The translations under genes and the position numbers were made by a program. The notes beneath the pieces were generated by a model. That model was not told the origin of the DNA. It did not search any database and saw only the letters and a list, made by a program, of their open reading frames with translations. From positions 1 through 64,000 of the forward strand of contig ALYD01000012.1 of assembly GCA_000513555.1 (NCBI GenBank): a DNA stretch of 64,000 bases, read 5' to 3'. The DNA is from Lachnospiraceae bacterium JC7. GTDB lineage: Bacteria; Bacillota; Clostridia; Lachnospirales; Lachnospiraceae. Positions 8,247 to 16,784 of the stretch are shown piece after piece. Every line of letters begins with the position of its first letter. The stretch's first letter is position 1.

Positions 8247-9101
8247 TTACTGCATGTCCAGATATTCCTTGTGAGTAGGTGCAGGATATGCCTTATCTAT
8301 GAGGGCGAGATCCTCTTCCGTCAGTTCGATGCTGTCCGCATGAGCGTTGGACAGTGTATGCTCAGGTCTTGAACTTCTCGGTATGGCAATGGTATGACCA
8401 TTCCTTATGTTCCATGCAAGAAGGATCTCGGGAACAGATACCTCGTATTTCTTTGCAAGCTCCTCCAGCGTCTGATTCTGCATTAGGCCTCTCTTTAAGG
8501 AACCTGCCTGAGCCAATGGGCAATAGGACATAAGTGCCACGTCGTGCTCCACCATCCACGGGAGGAGCGAATACTCTATGCCTCTTGAACCTGCATGATA
8601 AAGTACCTGATTCACGAGACAGTTCTTTCCATCCGGCACACTCCAGAGCTCCTCCATGTCGTCTATATCAAAGTTGGAAACTCCCCATGCTTTGATGAGT
8701 CCCTCTGCTTTAAGCTCCTCAAGTCTTGCAACGGTTTCAGACAGCTTAAAGGATCCTCTCCAATGATAAAGATAGAGGTCAAGATGATCCACGCCCATGC
8801 GGGAAAGACTTCTCTGAAGAGCCTGACGCATGCGCTTTCCTCCTGCATTTGTGGGAAGGACCTTCGATACAAGATAGAGCCTGCTTCTGTCCACGGTACT
8901 GATAGCCTCACCAAGCATATCCTCCGCCGCACCGTTTCCGTACATCTCTGCAGTATCGATAAGGGTCATTCCTGCTTCGATGCCTTTACGTATTCCCTCT
9001 ATTTCTCTTTTTCTGAGAAGACTGCTTTCTCCCAGATACCAGGTACCCTGTCCGAGAGCCGGTACTTTTATGCCATTTCTAAGTGTCACTTCATGTTTCA
9101 T
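8247..9101 (-). CDS. Aldo/keto reductase
   Basis: A 284-residue NAD(P)H-dependent oxidoreductase of the AKR superfamily, TIM barrel, cytoplasmic. The catalytic tetrad is visible: Asp and Tyr in LIDTAEMYGNG (about 48-58), Lys in YLVSKVLP and His in DLYLYHWRG. A GVSNFD motif and the C-terminal IPRSSRPEH cofactor-binding segment are intact. Its substrate is not evident; in this setting a sugar aldehyde or semialdehyde is plausible but unproven. GGGAGG precedes the ATG. It has its own terminator and lies downstream of the aldolase terminator, so it is probably a single-gene unit inside the aldarate island. Confidence 0.9.
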   Translation of the reverse strand: MKHEVTLRNGIKVPALGQGTWYLGESSLLRKREIEGIRKGIEAGMTLIDTAEMYGNGAAEDMLGEAISTVDRSRLYLVSKVLPTNAGGKRMRQALQRSLSRMGVDHLDLYLYHWRGSFKLSETVARLEELKAEGLIKAWGVSNFDIDDMEELWSVPDGKNCLVNQVLYHAGSRGIEYSLLPWMVEHDVALMSYCPLAQAGSLKRGLMQNQTLEELAKKYEVSVPEILLAWNIRNGHTIAIPRSSRPEHTLSNAHADSIELTEEDLALIDKAYPAPTHKEYLDMQ

Positions 9102-9233
9102 AACTGCCTCCCATCATCCTGTGTATTAAATTAAATATACCACATGAATGATGATTATTTCATTGAATGTATAAGTTATTTTAAGTATTTCCTCAATGCG
9201 GTCACCTCTATTACTAAGACAGGATCATCAAAA

Positions 9234-9268
9234 CAGGCAGTGAGAATACATCCATATCTCACTGCCTG
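9234..9268 (-). terminator. Terminator after the garR2-aldolase operon
   Basis: A perfect 12-bp stem (CAGGCAGTGAGA paired with TCTCACTGCCTG) followed on the minus strand by TTTTG, about 50 bp after the aldolase stop. Confidence 0.82.
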
Positions 9269-9318
9269 CTGCTTTGTTTAGGGATTTTTAAAACATTAAG
9301 GATAATAATGATTAGAGA

Positions 9319-10218
9319 TCAAATGAGTCCCGCTTCCTTCATTACATTTCTGAAGTGCTCAAGGGTTGCCTCGTTTGTTGTTGGCAATGACGGAAGATAT
9401 GGATCTCCCACGTTCTCTCCGCGGATGTTTGCCATATCCTTCGCGGCAACAGGGAAGGAAGCCTTGTCCATGGCAAGTCTTACAGGATTTAACTTAAACT
9501 GGGCTTCACGTGAACCCTCGAAGTCACCTGCAACATACTTATTGTAGACATCACCGATGAGCTCAGGCATGAAGTTTCCTGCTGTGCAGACACCGCCCAC
9601 TGCTCCGAGACAAAGGGAAGCAAAAAGAAGTGTGTCCTTTCCTCCGAATACCTTGAAGTTAATGTCCCTGTTTCTTCTTATGAACTCCTCTGTAAGAGTT
9701 ATATCACCGGAAGTATCCTTCATTCCAACTATGTTAGGAACCGCATGGGCGATCTCTGTAACGAAATCCGCAGTCATTCCATAGCCTACACGCCCCGGAT
9801 TGTTGTAAAGAAGGACCGGTGTCTCAGGGATAGCCTCTGCGATAGCCTTAAAATGATTGAAAAGCTCATCATGTGTAGGCTTAAGGAACATTGGCTGTAA
9901 AACAGAAACACATGCTGCTCCGTTAGCCACCGCCATCTTTGCGAGACGGATGCACTTCTTTGTATTTATAGCGCCTATTCCGAAATATACAGGAACTCTT
10001 CCAGCTGCCTGATCCACCATGATCTTTAAGCCACGTTCCATTTCGTCCTCTTCAAGCTGGTAGAACTCACCGTTTGAACCGAAGGCAAGAATTCCCTGGA
10101 GACCACCGTTGATAACGTAGTCTACCTGCTTACGCATGCCGGCTTCATCGATTTTTTCGTCCTTATCGATCACTGTGATGATAGGCACCACAACGCCTTT
10201 GATAAAATCTGTATTCAT
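9319..10218 (-). CDS. DHDPS/NAL-family aldolase, probable 5-keto-4-deoxyglucarate aldolase
   Basis: A 299-residue class I aldolase of the dihydrodipicolinate synthase family. The Schiff-base lysine is Lys167 in VGMKDTSGD, the catalytic tyrosine Tyr138 in LLYNNPGR, and the pyruvate-binding loop reads FGSNGEF (46-52) in place of GTTGE. It is cotranscribed with garR2, 21 bp upstream, which reduces tartronate semialdehyde. The likely reaction is therefore cleavage of 5-keto-4-deoxy-glucarate to pyruvate and tartronate semialdehyde, a job done in E. coli by the unrelated HpcH-family GarL. The same family also holds dehydratases (KdgD) that would give 2-oxoglutarate semialdehyde instead, but the neighbouring garR and garK argue against that. 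Family is certain; the specific reaction is inferred. Confidence 0.8.
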   Translation of the reverse strand: MNTDFIKGVVVPIITVIDKDEKIDEAGMRKQVDYVINGGLQGILAFGSNGEFYQLEEDEMERGLKIMVDQAAGRVPVYFGIGAINTKKCIRLAKMAVANGAACVSVLQPMFLKPTHDELFNHFKAIAEAIPETPVLLYNNPGRVGYGMTADFVTEIAHAVPNIVGMKDTSGDITLTEEFIRRNRDINFKVFGGKDTLLFASLCLGAVGGVCTAGNFMPELIGDVYNKYVAGDFEGSREAQFKLNPVRLAMDKASFPVAAKDMANIRGENVGDPYLPSLPTTNEATLEHFRNVMKEAGLI

Positions 10219-10239
10219 CTATAGACCTTTCTGGATATT

Positions 10240-11130
10240 TTATTTCTTTACGATTGAAACGCCAGTCATTCTCTCGTAATATCTTACGATATCATCGTGA
10301 TCGCATGAACCCTCGTCGTGGTTTTTAAGCTCCTGCATAACCTCCATCATCTGTGCTGTCATAGGAACAGGCATGTTGATAGCATGAGCTGCGTTTAAAG
10401 CATTGGTAAGATCCTTGATGTGAAGATCGATTCTGAAGCCCGGCTTGTAGTTTCCTGAAAGCATCATAGGTGCCTTTGCATCCATTACTGTTGAACCTGC
10501 AAGACCGCCGCGGATCGCCTGATATACGAGCTCAGGATCTGTTCCTGCCTTCTTTGCAAATGTAAGTGCCTCAGCAACGATGCCGATGTTTGCTGCAACT
10601 ACCATCTGGTTTGCAAGCTTTGCAACGTTACCTGAACCGAGAGGTCCAACGTAAACTACTGAACCTGCCATAACCATGAGCATGTCATAGTACTTGTCAA
10701 ATGTCTCCTTCTTGCCGCCTACCATTACGGAAAGAGTTCCGTCGATAGCCTTTGGCTCTCCGCCTGATACAGGAGCGTCAAGCATGTCTACACCGATCTT
10801 CTCAAGATCAGCACCGATCTTCTTTGACTCAACCGGGTCGATGGATGACATATCGATGAGAACGGACTCACCCTTGCGGAAGCCCTCTGCAAGACCATTC
10901 TCGTTGAATACTGCTGCTCTTACATGTGGTGAATTAGGAACCATGGTGATGACCACATCTGCAAACTCTGCAAGGTCCTTTCCACAGGTACCAGCCTTAG
11001 CTCCGCATGAAACCACATCATTAACAGCATCCTGATTGAAGTCATATACCATAAGCTCATGGCCAGCCTTTAAAAGATTCTTTGCCATAGGGCGTCCCAT
11101 GATACCAAGTCCGAGAAAACCAACTTTCAT
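10240..11130 (-). CDS. garR: Tartronate semialdehyde reductase, copy 2
   Basis: Paralogue of the gene at 5325-6215, the same 296 residues and the same reaction (tartronate semialdehyde to D-glycerate). GFLGLGIMGRPMAKN begins the Rossmann domain, APVSGGEPKAIDG is the substrate loop, and GNVAKLANQ carries the catalytic lysine. From about residue 165 onward it is nearly identical to copy 1; upstream of that it diverges clearly. It is first gene of a two-gene operon with the aldolase, so this copy is placed to take the aldolase product directly. It has a good sigma-A promoter and upstream phased boxes. Confidence 0.92.
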   Translation of the reverse strand: MKVGFLGLGIMGRPMAKNLLKAGHELMVYDFNQDAVNDVVSCGAKAGTCGKDLAEFADVVITMVPNSPHVRAAVFNENGLAEGFRKGESVLIDMSSIDPVESKKIGADLEKIGVDMLDAPVSGGEPKAIDGTLSVMVGGKKETFDKYYDMLMVMAGSVVYVGPLGSGNVAKLANQMVVAANIGIVAEALTFAKKAGTDPELVYQAIRGGLAGSTVMDAKAPMMLSGNYKPGFRIDLHIKDLTNALNAAHAINMPVPMTAQMMEVMQELKNHDEGSCDHDDIVRYYERMTGVSIVKK

Positions 11131-11196
11131 TTCAAAATCCTCACTTTCATATTCATTATTAATAGCTTTTTTTACATCTTTTCTACTCGCATCATC

Positions 11197-11225
11197 ATGA
11201 TATTAAATTGACGATTTTGCCTCAA
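11197..11225 (-). promoter_or_regulatory. Promoter of garR2-aldolase operon
   Basis: Minus-strand TTGAGG (11220-11225) and TATCAT (11197-11202), 17-bp spacer, start near 11190. Box array C lies at about -85 to -130, an upstream-activator position similar to array A relative to the garR1 promoter. Confidence 0.6.
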
Positions 11226-11274
11226 CACGTAAAATAGCCAAAAAAATTATTTATTCTGCATGTTTTGTCAAATG

Positions 11275-11320
11275 TTTCGAAATGTGTTCTTTTGATTTCG
11301 ATATGTTTCAATTCATTTCA
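11275..11320. promoter_or_regulatory. Phased TTTCA box array C (upstream of garR2)
   Basis: TTTC(G/A) boxes at 11296, 11306 and 11316 are exactly 10 bp apart, with a further TTTCGAAA box at 11275, two helical turns away. The 11305-11321 core matches arrays A and B. The last box enters the 3' end of the MBL gene. Confidence 0.6.
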
Positions 11321-12149
11321 TAAGTGCCTTTACCTGACGCACTCTCTCATCGATAAAATCCGCCCATACCGTATCATCGAGATAGGGCTGTGACTCATGG
11401 GTATAGCTTCCCGCCCTGTCCAGAATCTCTATCTGGTTCGGATGTGACGGAAGGGCAATGTCTACATGAATTTTCTTAAGCTTTTCCGCGTCATTAAAGA
11501 AACGGTCTCTCAGGTCCGGTGTGAGATATCTGCTTGTGCTGTAATACTCATCATTCATGGTATTGCCCCCGACTCCTCCATGCATGGCAACAGTATAGGT
11601 CTCACCATTTACAGGATTCTTCTCATCCCAGAAAAAGCTGGTGCAGCCTATGGTATGCCCCGGTGTAAGAAGCGTACGTATAGATATATCACCGAGAGTT
11701 ATTGCGGTATCATCACTGTAGTGACGGTCCACCTTTATGTGCTGTACATGCCACATATCCTGAGGGAGCTCCGTCTCCTCCGGAACCTTCTGCATGAATT
11801 CATCATCTTCCTTTGACATATAGATGGGGGCTCCTGTAAGTGCATGCATTATTGCTGCTCCTCCGAAGTGATCCAAATGTGCATGACTTATGAGGATATA
11901 CTTTATATCAGACATTTTGTAGCCGAGCTTATAGATGGAATCCACCATCATATATGCACTTTCAGCTATTCCCGTATCAAGAAGTATAAGTCCCGCACCT
12001 GTGTCAATGATATATGCGCCTACCCATTTCTGTCCGCCCACATAAAAGGTCCTCGGTGTCAGCTGAAAGGGCTCCACCTCTATCTTCCAGGGCTCCTCAC
12101 ACAGGGTCCTGACCGGGTCAGGTATTGGTTTTGAACATTTAAACGACAT
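11313..12149 (-). CDS. MBL-fold metallo-hydrolase
   Basis: A 278-residue metallo-beta-lactamase-fold hydrolase with the zinc motif SHAHLDHFGG (near residue 90), the upstream LILLDTG strand and a downstream PGHT histidine. The overall pattern resembles B3-like subfamilies, which include lactonases as well as lactamases. No signal peptide is seen, so it is probably cytoplasmic. The start is set at 12149 because the upstream ATG at 12161 reads ATGGAGGTGAAA, which is itself the ribosome site. It follows tctA1 by 92 bp in the same direction and may share the transporter transcript. A role in opening aldarolactones is an attractive inference, not a demonstrated one. Confidence 0.82.
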   Translation of the reverse strand: MSFKCSKPIPDPVRTLCEEPWKIEVEPFQLTPRTFYVGGQKWVGAYIIDTGAGLILLDTGIAESAYMMVDSIYKLGYKMSDIKYILISHAHLDHFGGAAIMHALTGAPIYMSKEDDEFMQKVPEETELPQDMWHVQHIKVDRHYSDDTAITLGDISIRTLLTPGHTIGCTSFFWDEKNPVNGETYTVAMHGGVGGNTMNDEYYSTSRYLTPDLRDRFFNDAEKLKKIHVDIALPSHPNQIEILDRAGSYTHESQPYLDDTVWADFIDERVRQVKALMK

Positions 12150-12212
12150 TTTCACCTCCATGAGTCATGATCGATCCGAATTCGCTCGTATCAGTCTTGA
12201 CTCTTCATCTAA

Positions 12213-12234
12213 GTTTGAAAGTTCACATTCAAAC
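12213..12234. repeat. Inverted repeat between tctA1 and the MBL gene
   Basis: GTTTGAA (12213-12219) and TTCAAAC (12228-12234) with an 8-nt spacer. No T-run follows on either strand, so it is not a good terminator; it could be an mRNA hairpin or a binding site. Confidence 0.4.
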
Positions 12235-12241
12235 CTACTCT

Positions 12242-13777
12242 TTATTTATTCCCGTTTAATTTCAGCTCTTCATGAGCTATCTGTTTATTCTCTTTCCTGA
12301 AAAATCTTGCATACAGCGCCTTCAGAACAGGTGAGAACACACAGCAGATGGCGATGACATTGAACACACAGGAAATTGGGCGGGTGAAGAATGTAGCAAC
12401 TGTCTCTGTATTCTGGAAGGCCTTAAGCATGTTGCTCTCCATAGTAGGTCCCAGAATGAATGCAAGGATCAGCGGTGACTGGGGTAGTCCGCCGTAAGCC
12501 ATGATGCAGCCCACAACTGCAAAGAAAAGCATCATTCCGCACTTATAAAGACTTGATGAATTAACATAGGCACTGATAAGAGAGACAACTATAAGAGCCG
12601 GATACATATAGTGGTAAGGCACCTTCAGTATCTGGGGGAATATCCTCATGCCAACAGCCTGAAGAACAAAGCAGACTGCCGCGCAGATGGCAACAACCAC
12701 GAACATGAGATAAACTATATCTCCGCTGTTCTTGAAAACCATGGGTCCCATTTCAAGACCGTGTATGGTGAGTGCTCCTATGAGAAGGGCTGTACAGGAG
12801 TCTCCCGGGATTCCGAGAGCTGCCATGGGGATCATGGCACCACCGATGGAAGCATTGTTGGAAGACTCCGATGCCCAGATTCCCTCCGGATTACCTGTCC
12901 CGAAGGTCTCGGGATGCTTAGAATTGTTCTTTGCAGCAGAATATGCCACAAGATTTGAAAGCCCTGAGCCCATGCCCGGGAGGAACCCTATTCCGAGACC
13001 GATAAGGAAGGAGCGGCTAATGTTTACGATATTTTCTCTTATGTCTGAGAGCTTGATACCGATTCCCTTTATCATGCTGTTGTCAACAGTCGGAAGTGGA
13101 TCGAAGCCCTTTGCATGGGCAAGTATCATCATGCTCACACCGAAGATACCGATAAGAACTACCGTCATACCGAGTCCTCCCATGAGGTACATGTTGTCAA
13201 AGGTGAATCTTGCCTGAGCGTCTATAGGTGAATAACCCACTGACGCAAGAAGTAGTCCGAGGCAGGCGCTGGAAAGTCCCTTAAGCATGTTGCCCTTTGA
13301 GATGGCAAGCACCATGGTGATGGCCATGAAGCAGAGACCAAAGTACTCCCAGGGTCCGATGGCAAAGGCAATGTTCGCAACAGTCTGGGCAAGTATGGCA
13401 CCCACCACCGCACTGAAAAAGGTACCTATAAAGGAGGCCGTCATACCGATGGCAAGGGCTCTTCCGGCCTGTCCCTTCTTTGCCATAGGGTGTCCGTCGA
13501 AGCAGGTGGCAACCGATGATGGGGATCCCGGAATTCCCAGAAGGACAGAGCCTATGAATCCTCCGGAGCAGCCTCCGATCCAGAGCGACAAAAGGAATAT
13601 GATGGCAGGTCCCGTTTCCATGCCGTAGGTAAGGGGCATAAAAAGCATGACCGCCATGGTGCCGTTAAGTCCCGGAATGGCACCGAACACGATGCCGATG
13701 ACATTACCCGCCAACAATAAAAGCAGATTTAAGGGGTTTGTTATCTGCGTGATTATGAATGCTGCATTTTCAGTCAT
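12242..13777 (-). CDS. tctA: TTT transporter large permease TctA, system 1
   Basis: A 511-residue integral membrane subunit of a tripartite tricarboxylate transporter, with about a dozen hydrophobic segments. The conserved glycine/proline-rich loops are present (FGAIPGLNGTMAVMLF, GIGFLPGMGSG, GAMIPMAALGIPGDS). It forms the transport channel with TctB and takes substrate from the periplasmic-type binding lipoprotein TctC. The operon order is tctC-tctB-tctA, 11 bp from tctB. Given the surrounding dehydratases the cargo is probably an aldarate or related dicarboxylate, but the family also carries citrate and other acids. Confidence 0.93.
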   Translation of the reverse strand: MTENAAFIITQITNPLNLLLLLAGNVIGIVFGAIPGLNGTMAVMLFMPLTYGMETGPAIIFLLSLWIGGCSGGFIGSVLLGIPGSPSSVATCFDGHPMAKKGQAGRALAIGMTASFIGTFFSAVVGAILAQTVANIAFAIGPWEYFGLCFMAITMVLAISKGNMLKGLSSACLGLLLASVGYSPIDAQARFTFDNMYLMGGLGMTVVLIGIFGVSMMILAHAKGFDPLPTVDNSMIKGIGIKLSDIRENIVNISRSFLIGLGIGFLPGMGSGLSNLVAYSAAKNNSKHPETFGTGNPEGIWASESSNNASIGGAMIPMAALGIPGDSCTALLIGALTIHGLEMGPMVFKNSGDIVYLMFVVVAICAAVCFVLQAVGMRIFPQILKVPYHYMYPALIVVSLISAYVNSSSLYKCGMMLFFAVVGCIMAYGGLPQSPLILAFILGPTMESNMLKAFQNTETVATFFTRPISCVFNVIAICCVFSPVLKALYARFFRKENKQIAHEELKLNGNK

Positions 13778-13788
13778 ATCTTATCTCC

Positions 13789-14247
13789 TTATCCGAATAT
13801 TCCCGTTGGCAGCTGATAGCCGAAGGCCATCTGGTATGCCAGAAAGATGACTGCCGTAACTCCGGCGGAAAAGACGATCCTGTGGACCGGCTTTGTCGCA
13901 TAGCCCTTCGCATACCAGCTAGATAAGAAATAAAGATATACCGGTGTTGCGATAAAGAAGCCAAGATACTGCATGGCAAGTATGTAAAGGGCTATAGCTC
14001 CGATGTTAACTGTAAGTTTTATCCAGCCTTCCTTAACCAGAAAAACCTTCTCTTCTTTCTTTTTGCAGCCTTCCAAAAAGATCCCTGCGCCGCATATAAC
14101 AAATCCAACCGCCGCAAGACCCGGTAGTGCCTTAGGTCCTGGATAGGTGGACCTGAAAGGTACAGAATAGGTGCTTATCATGACAAAAACAAACAATCCC
14201 AGCAGCAAAATGACTGTGCCTGTGATCTGATCTCTGGAAACCTTCAT
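13789..14247 (-). CDS. tctB: TTT transporter small permease TctB, system 1
   Basis: A 152-residue membrane protein with four hydrophobic segments, the usual size for TctB. The start at 14247 (MKVSRDQ) is chosen because AAGGAG lies 7 bases before it; the longer reading begins inside tctC's 3' end and lacks a ribosome site. It lies between tctC1 and tctA1 with 11-28 bp gaps. TctB sequences are poorly conserved, so the call rests on size, topology and position. Confidence 0.88.
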   Translation of the reverse strand: MKVSRDQITGTVILLLGLFVFVMISTYSVPFRSTYPGPKALPGLAAVGFVICGAGIFLEGCKKKEEKVFLVKEGWIKLTVNIGAIALYILAMQYLGFFIATPVYLYFLSSWYAKGYATKPVHRIVFSAGVTAVIFLAYQMAFGYQLPTGIFG

Positions 14248-14275
14248 GTCATTTCTCCTTATCCTCTTCTCAGAA

Positions 14276-15274
14276 TCACTTCTGAACGAGGCCCAGCTCT
14301 TCAACAACGGAATTGATTGCTTCCTGCTGAGCCTTGATCTTTTCAGGGCCTTCCTCGAAGCTCAGGAATTCCATAGCCATTCCTGCAGGCTCCAGAACTT
14401 CATTTACTGCGTCAGACTTTGCAGCGGCTGCGTAAGCCTCATAGAGTTTCTTCGCAATCTCATCATCCATATCCTTAGGTCCTGCAAAGATATTGTAGGA
14501 GGCAAATGAGCAGTCGATGCCTGACTCTGTCATGGAAGGAACATCGGGAAGAACCGAAGATCTGGCGCCCTCTTCACCGTTAGTGATGACTGCAAGGGCA
14601 TTGGCTTTACCTGACTCAACATACTGCTTGGCCTGGTTAACATTTACGATGCAGGCATCAATTGTATTTCCAACAAGGGCTGTAAGCTTCTCTGTATCTG
14701 AACCTGCCTCCACATACTTTACGCTTATACCTGAAGCCTTTGCGAGAAGTCCGGTCATTACATGTGCTGTTCCGCCTGTCTCTATACCCATCTTGATTTC
14801 TGAGGACTTTCCCTTATTTACGAAATCCTCGATGGTCTTCATATCGGAATCTGCTGAAGTTACGAGAACATACTGACCTTTTTCTGTTCCCTGGCTAACA
14901 CCCCAGATCCTGAAGTCATCACAGGCTGTCTTGTCATATACCTTTGTGGCTGACTTGATAAGCATAGTGGTGTGATATTGGAGCACTTTTGAACCATCAC
15001 CTTTAGCTGTACGGACTGTCTCCATGGAAACCACTCCGCCGCCGTCAGTGTTATTTACGATAGTGACATTTGAACCTGTCTGCTTTGCAACTTCCTGACC
15101 GAGGGTTCTTGCCATGACATCGGTTCCGCCGCCTGCCTTTGCAGGTACCTGGACCTCAACACTCTTAGGAATGTCTCCGGATGACCCGGATCCGCCTGCA
15201 GCTCCGCAGCCTGTAAATGCAGCTGCTGTCATAGCTGCTATGCAAATTCCCAACAATAAACTCTTTCTGTTCAT
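14276..15274 (-). CDS. tctC: TTT transporter substrate-binding lipoprotein TctC, system 1
   Basis: A 332-residue extracytoplasmic binding protein. The lipobox reads FTGC, giving a lipid-anchored Cys near residue 21. The Bug/TctC signature VQVPAKAGGGTDVMARTLG is present near residue 44 and a DVPSMTESGID motif in the second lobe. AGGAGG precedes the ATG at 15274. It is the first gene of its operon, consistent with a need for more binding protein than permease. It faces the LysR gene at 15681 across a 406-bp regulatory region. Confidence 0.93.
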   Translation of the reverse strand: MNRKSLLLGICIAAMTAAAFTGCGAAGGSGSSGDIPKSVEVQVPAKAGGGTDVMARTLGQEVAKQTGSNVTIVNNTDGGGVVSMETVRTAKGDGSKVLQYHTTMLIKSATKVYDKTACDDFRIWGVSQGTEKGQYVLVTSADSDMKTIEDFVNKGKSSEIKMGIETGGTAHVMTGLLAKASGISVKYVEAGSDTEKLTALVGNTIDACIVNVNQAKQYVESGKANALAVITNGEEGARSSVLPDVPSMTESGIDCSFASYNIFAGPKDMDDEIAKKLYEAYAAAAKSDAVNEVLEPAGMAMEFLSFEEGPEKIKAQQEAINSVVEELGLVQK

Positions 15275-15423
15275 ATTTCCTCCTGACATTTTGTGAAGCT
15301 TTAAATACTGTCCCGGACTGTCTACTTTGCCGACGATGCACAGACATTTACTGTGCTATAAAAGACAGCCCCGGAAATCGCTTAAATTCATTATCAATAT
15401 CGCTTCATTTAATTATTGACTGT

Positions 15424-15452
15424 ATTATAAAGTGGCAGTAAGCTTAACAGAA
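15424..15452 (-). promoter_or_regulatory. Promoter of tctCBA system 1
   Basis: A perfect TATAAT (minus strand, 15424-15429) with a poor -35 box TTCTGT (15447-15452) at 17 bp spacing. Start near 15417. The weak -35 fits activation by the divergently encoded LysR protein. Confidence 0.6.
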
Positions 15453-15472
15453 CTTAATAGCTCTTTGGTTGT

Positions 15473-15493
15473 AGACTTATTTATTTTAAGTCT
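15473..15493. promoter_or_regulatory. LysR-type operator
   Basis: Inverted repeat AGACTTA (15473-15479) and TAAGTCT (15487-15493). Its centre is at about -66 relative to the predicted tctC1 start, the classic position of a LysR recognition site. A cre-like sequence TGAAAATGCTTACA (15510-15523, one mismatch) lies just upstream. The rest of the 15275-15680 gap is AT-rich and shows nothing else. Confidence 0.6.
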
Positions 15494-15680
15494 GCGCGTT
15501 CCTGTTTTATGAAAATGCTTACATCCGGATTCCTGCACAAAAAACATTTTGCTTCTTATGCAATATCACCTAAATTACTCGCTTTTTTCTTCATCTTTTA
15601 TTTTTCTCAGCTAAGCTCATAAAGTTTTATGGGTAATTTTGATTTTTTAAACATCCCGGGACAAAGGAGAAACATATAGA

Positions 15681-16610
15681 ATGGATTTGAAATCTTTGGA
15701 AAATATCATTTCAATTTATGACGAGGAAAGCATATCAAAGGCTGCCGAAAAGATGTATATCACCCAGTCAGCCCTGAACCAGCAGCTCCTCAAGCTGGAA
15801 AAAGAGCTGGGGACAGCTCTCTTTGAAAGACGTTATCACAAGATGATTCCCACCTTTTCAGGGCGCCTTTATGTATCTGCAGCCAAAAAGATCCTGAACA
15901 TAAAGAACGATACTTATAAGATAATCAGGGACAGTGCAAGCAACAATGTGGGCGAAATCAGCATTGCCTGCACACCTGAACGGGGAGCATCCACATTCTC
16001 AGACATCTATCCACAGTTTCATCAGGAATTTCCGGATTTCACCATCAATCTCAAATGCGCAAGGGTACCGAAGATGGCGCAGATGCTCCTGCACAGAGAA
16101 ACAGAATTTGCATTCCTGAGCTATTCAAAAATGATGCCCCTTGATCCTGACCTTGAACGCATAGATCTTTCACCGGAATCCGTGATACTTGGTGTTCCAA
16201 ACTCCCATCCTATGGCAGAACTTGCCGGTCCGGAAAGCTGGAAAACCCTGCCTTATGCAGACATAAGCCTGTTTAAGGATGAAACCTTCATCATGCCCTC
16301 CCAGGATACTATACTCAGAAGGATGCTGGACGTTTTTTTCAGGGAGAAGCATCTGCATCCGAAGATTCTGTTTGAATCAAGCAGCTCCGTAACTGTGCTT
16401 AAGATGGCCATAAACCAGATGGGGCCTGCATTCTTCCCCCAGTCCTATGTTAATGAGAAATTTCCACTTGCTTACTTCCGTGTTTCCCCGGAGCTTTCAT
16501 GGATGAGATGTGTCGCCTACCGAAAGGGCACCTATATTACCGCTCCCGAAAGGCGGCTTTTCGAGCTGTGGAAGCAGGTACTGAACAGCCCTTCTGTCAT
16601 CATGGTGTAA
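15681..16610 (+). CDS. LysR-family transcriptional regulator 1
   Basis: A 309-residue LTTR. The N-terminal winged HTH reads SISKAAEKMYITQSALNQQLLKLEKE in outline (positions 18-44), followed by a linker helix and a two-lobed periplasmic-binding-like effector domain. It is divergent from tctCBA1 and should activate that operon in response to the transported acid, using the operator at 15473-15493. AAAGGAG lies ahead of the ATG. The effector is unknown; an aldarate is the simplest guess. Confidence 0.92.
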   Translation: MDLKSLENIISIYDEESISKAAEKMYITQSALNQQLLKLEKELGTALFERRYHKMIPTFSGRLYVSAAKKILNIKNDTYKIIRDSASNNVGEISIACTPERGASTFSDIYPQFHQEFPDFTINLKCARVPKMAQMLLHRETEFAFLSYSKMMPLDPDLERIDLSPESVILGVPNSHPMAELAGPESWKTLPYADISLFKDETFIMPSQDTILRRMLDVFFREKHLHPKILFESSSSVTVLKMAINQMGPAFFPQSYVNEKFPLAYFRVSPELSWMRCVAYRKGTYITAPERRLFELWKQVLNSPSVIMV

Positions 16611-16732
16611 TGCTGCAGCTTGGTACTTTCATGTCACCGACATGATAACGGCACTTTCCTGCGTGACATGCTTCGTTCGAAATGATCTTTATATGCAGCG
16701 ATTTCATCTCCTTCCGGATACTTATCCAAAAA

Positions 16733-16784
16733 AGTCCCCCTAAAGAAGACTTTGGATATTTCCATTGTCTCCTTTAGGGGGATC
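16733..16784. terminator. Terminator of the tctBAC2-gud operon (bidirectional)
   Basis: An 18-bp nearly perfect stem (AGTCCCCCTAAAGAAGAC with GTCTCCTTTAGGGGGATC) and a 16-nt loop. Minus-strand transcripts meet TTTTTT after it; it may also stop the LysR transcript arriving from the left. The 16611-16895 gap holds nothing else recognisable. Confidence 0.88.

Noticed and set aside
11313-12149. Beta-lactam resistance gene
   Set aside because: The MBL fold alone does not imply lactamase; no signal peptide and the setting is catabolic.
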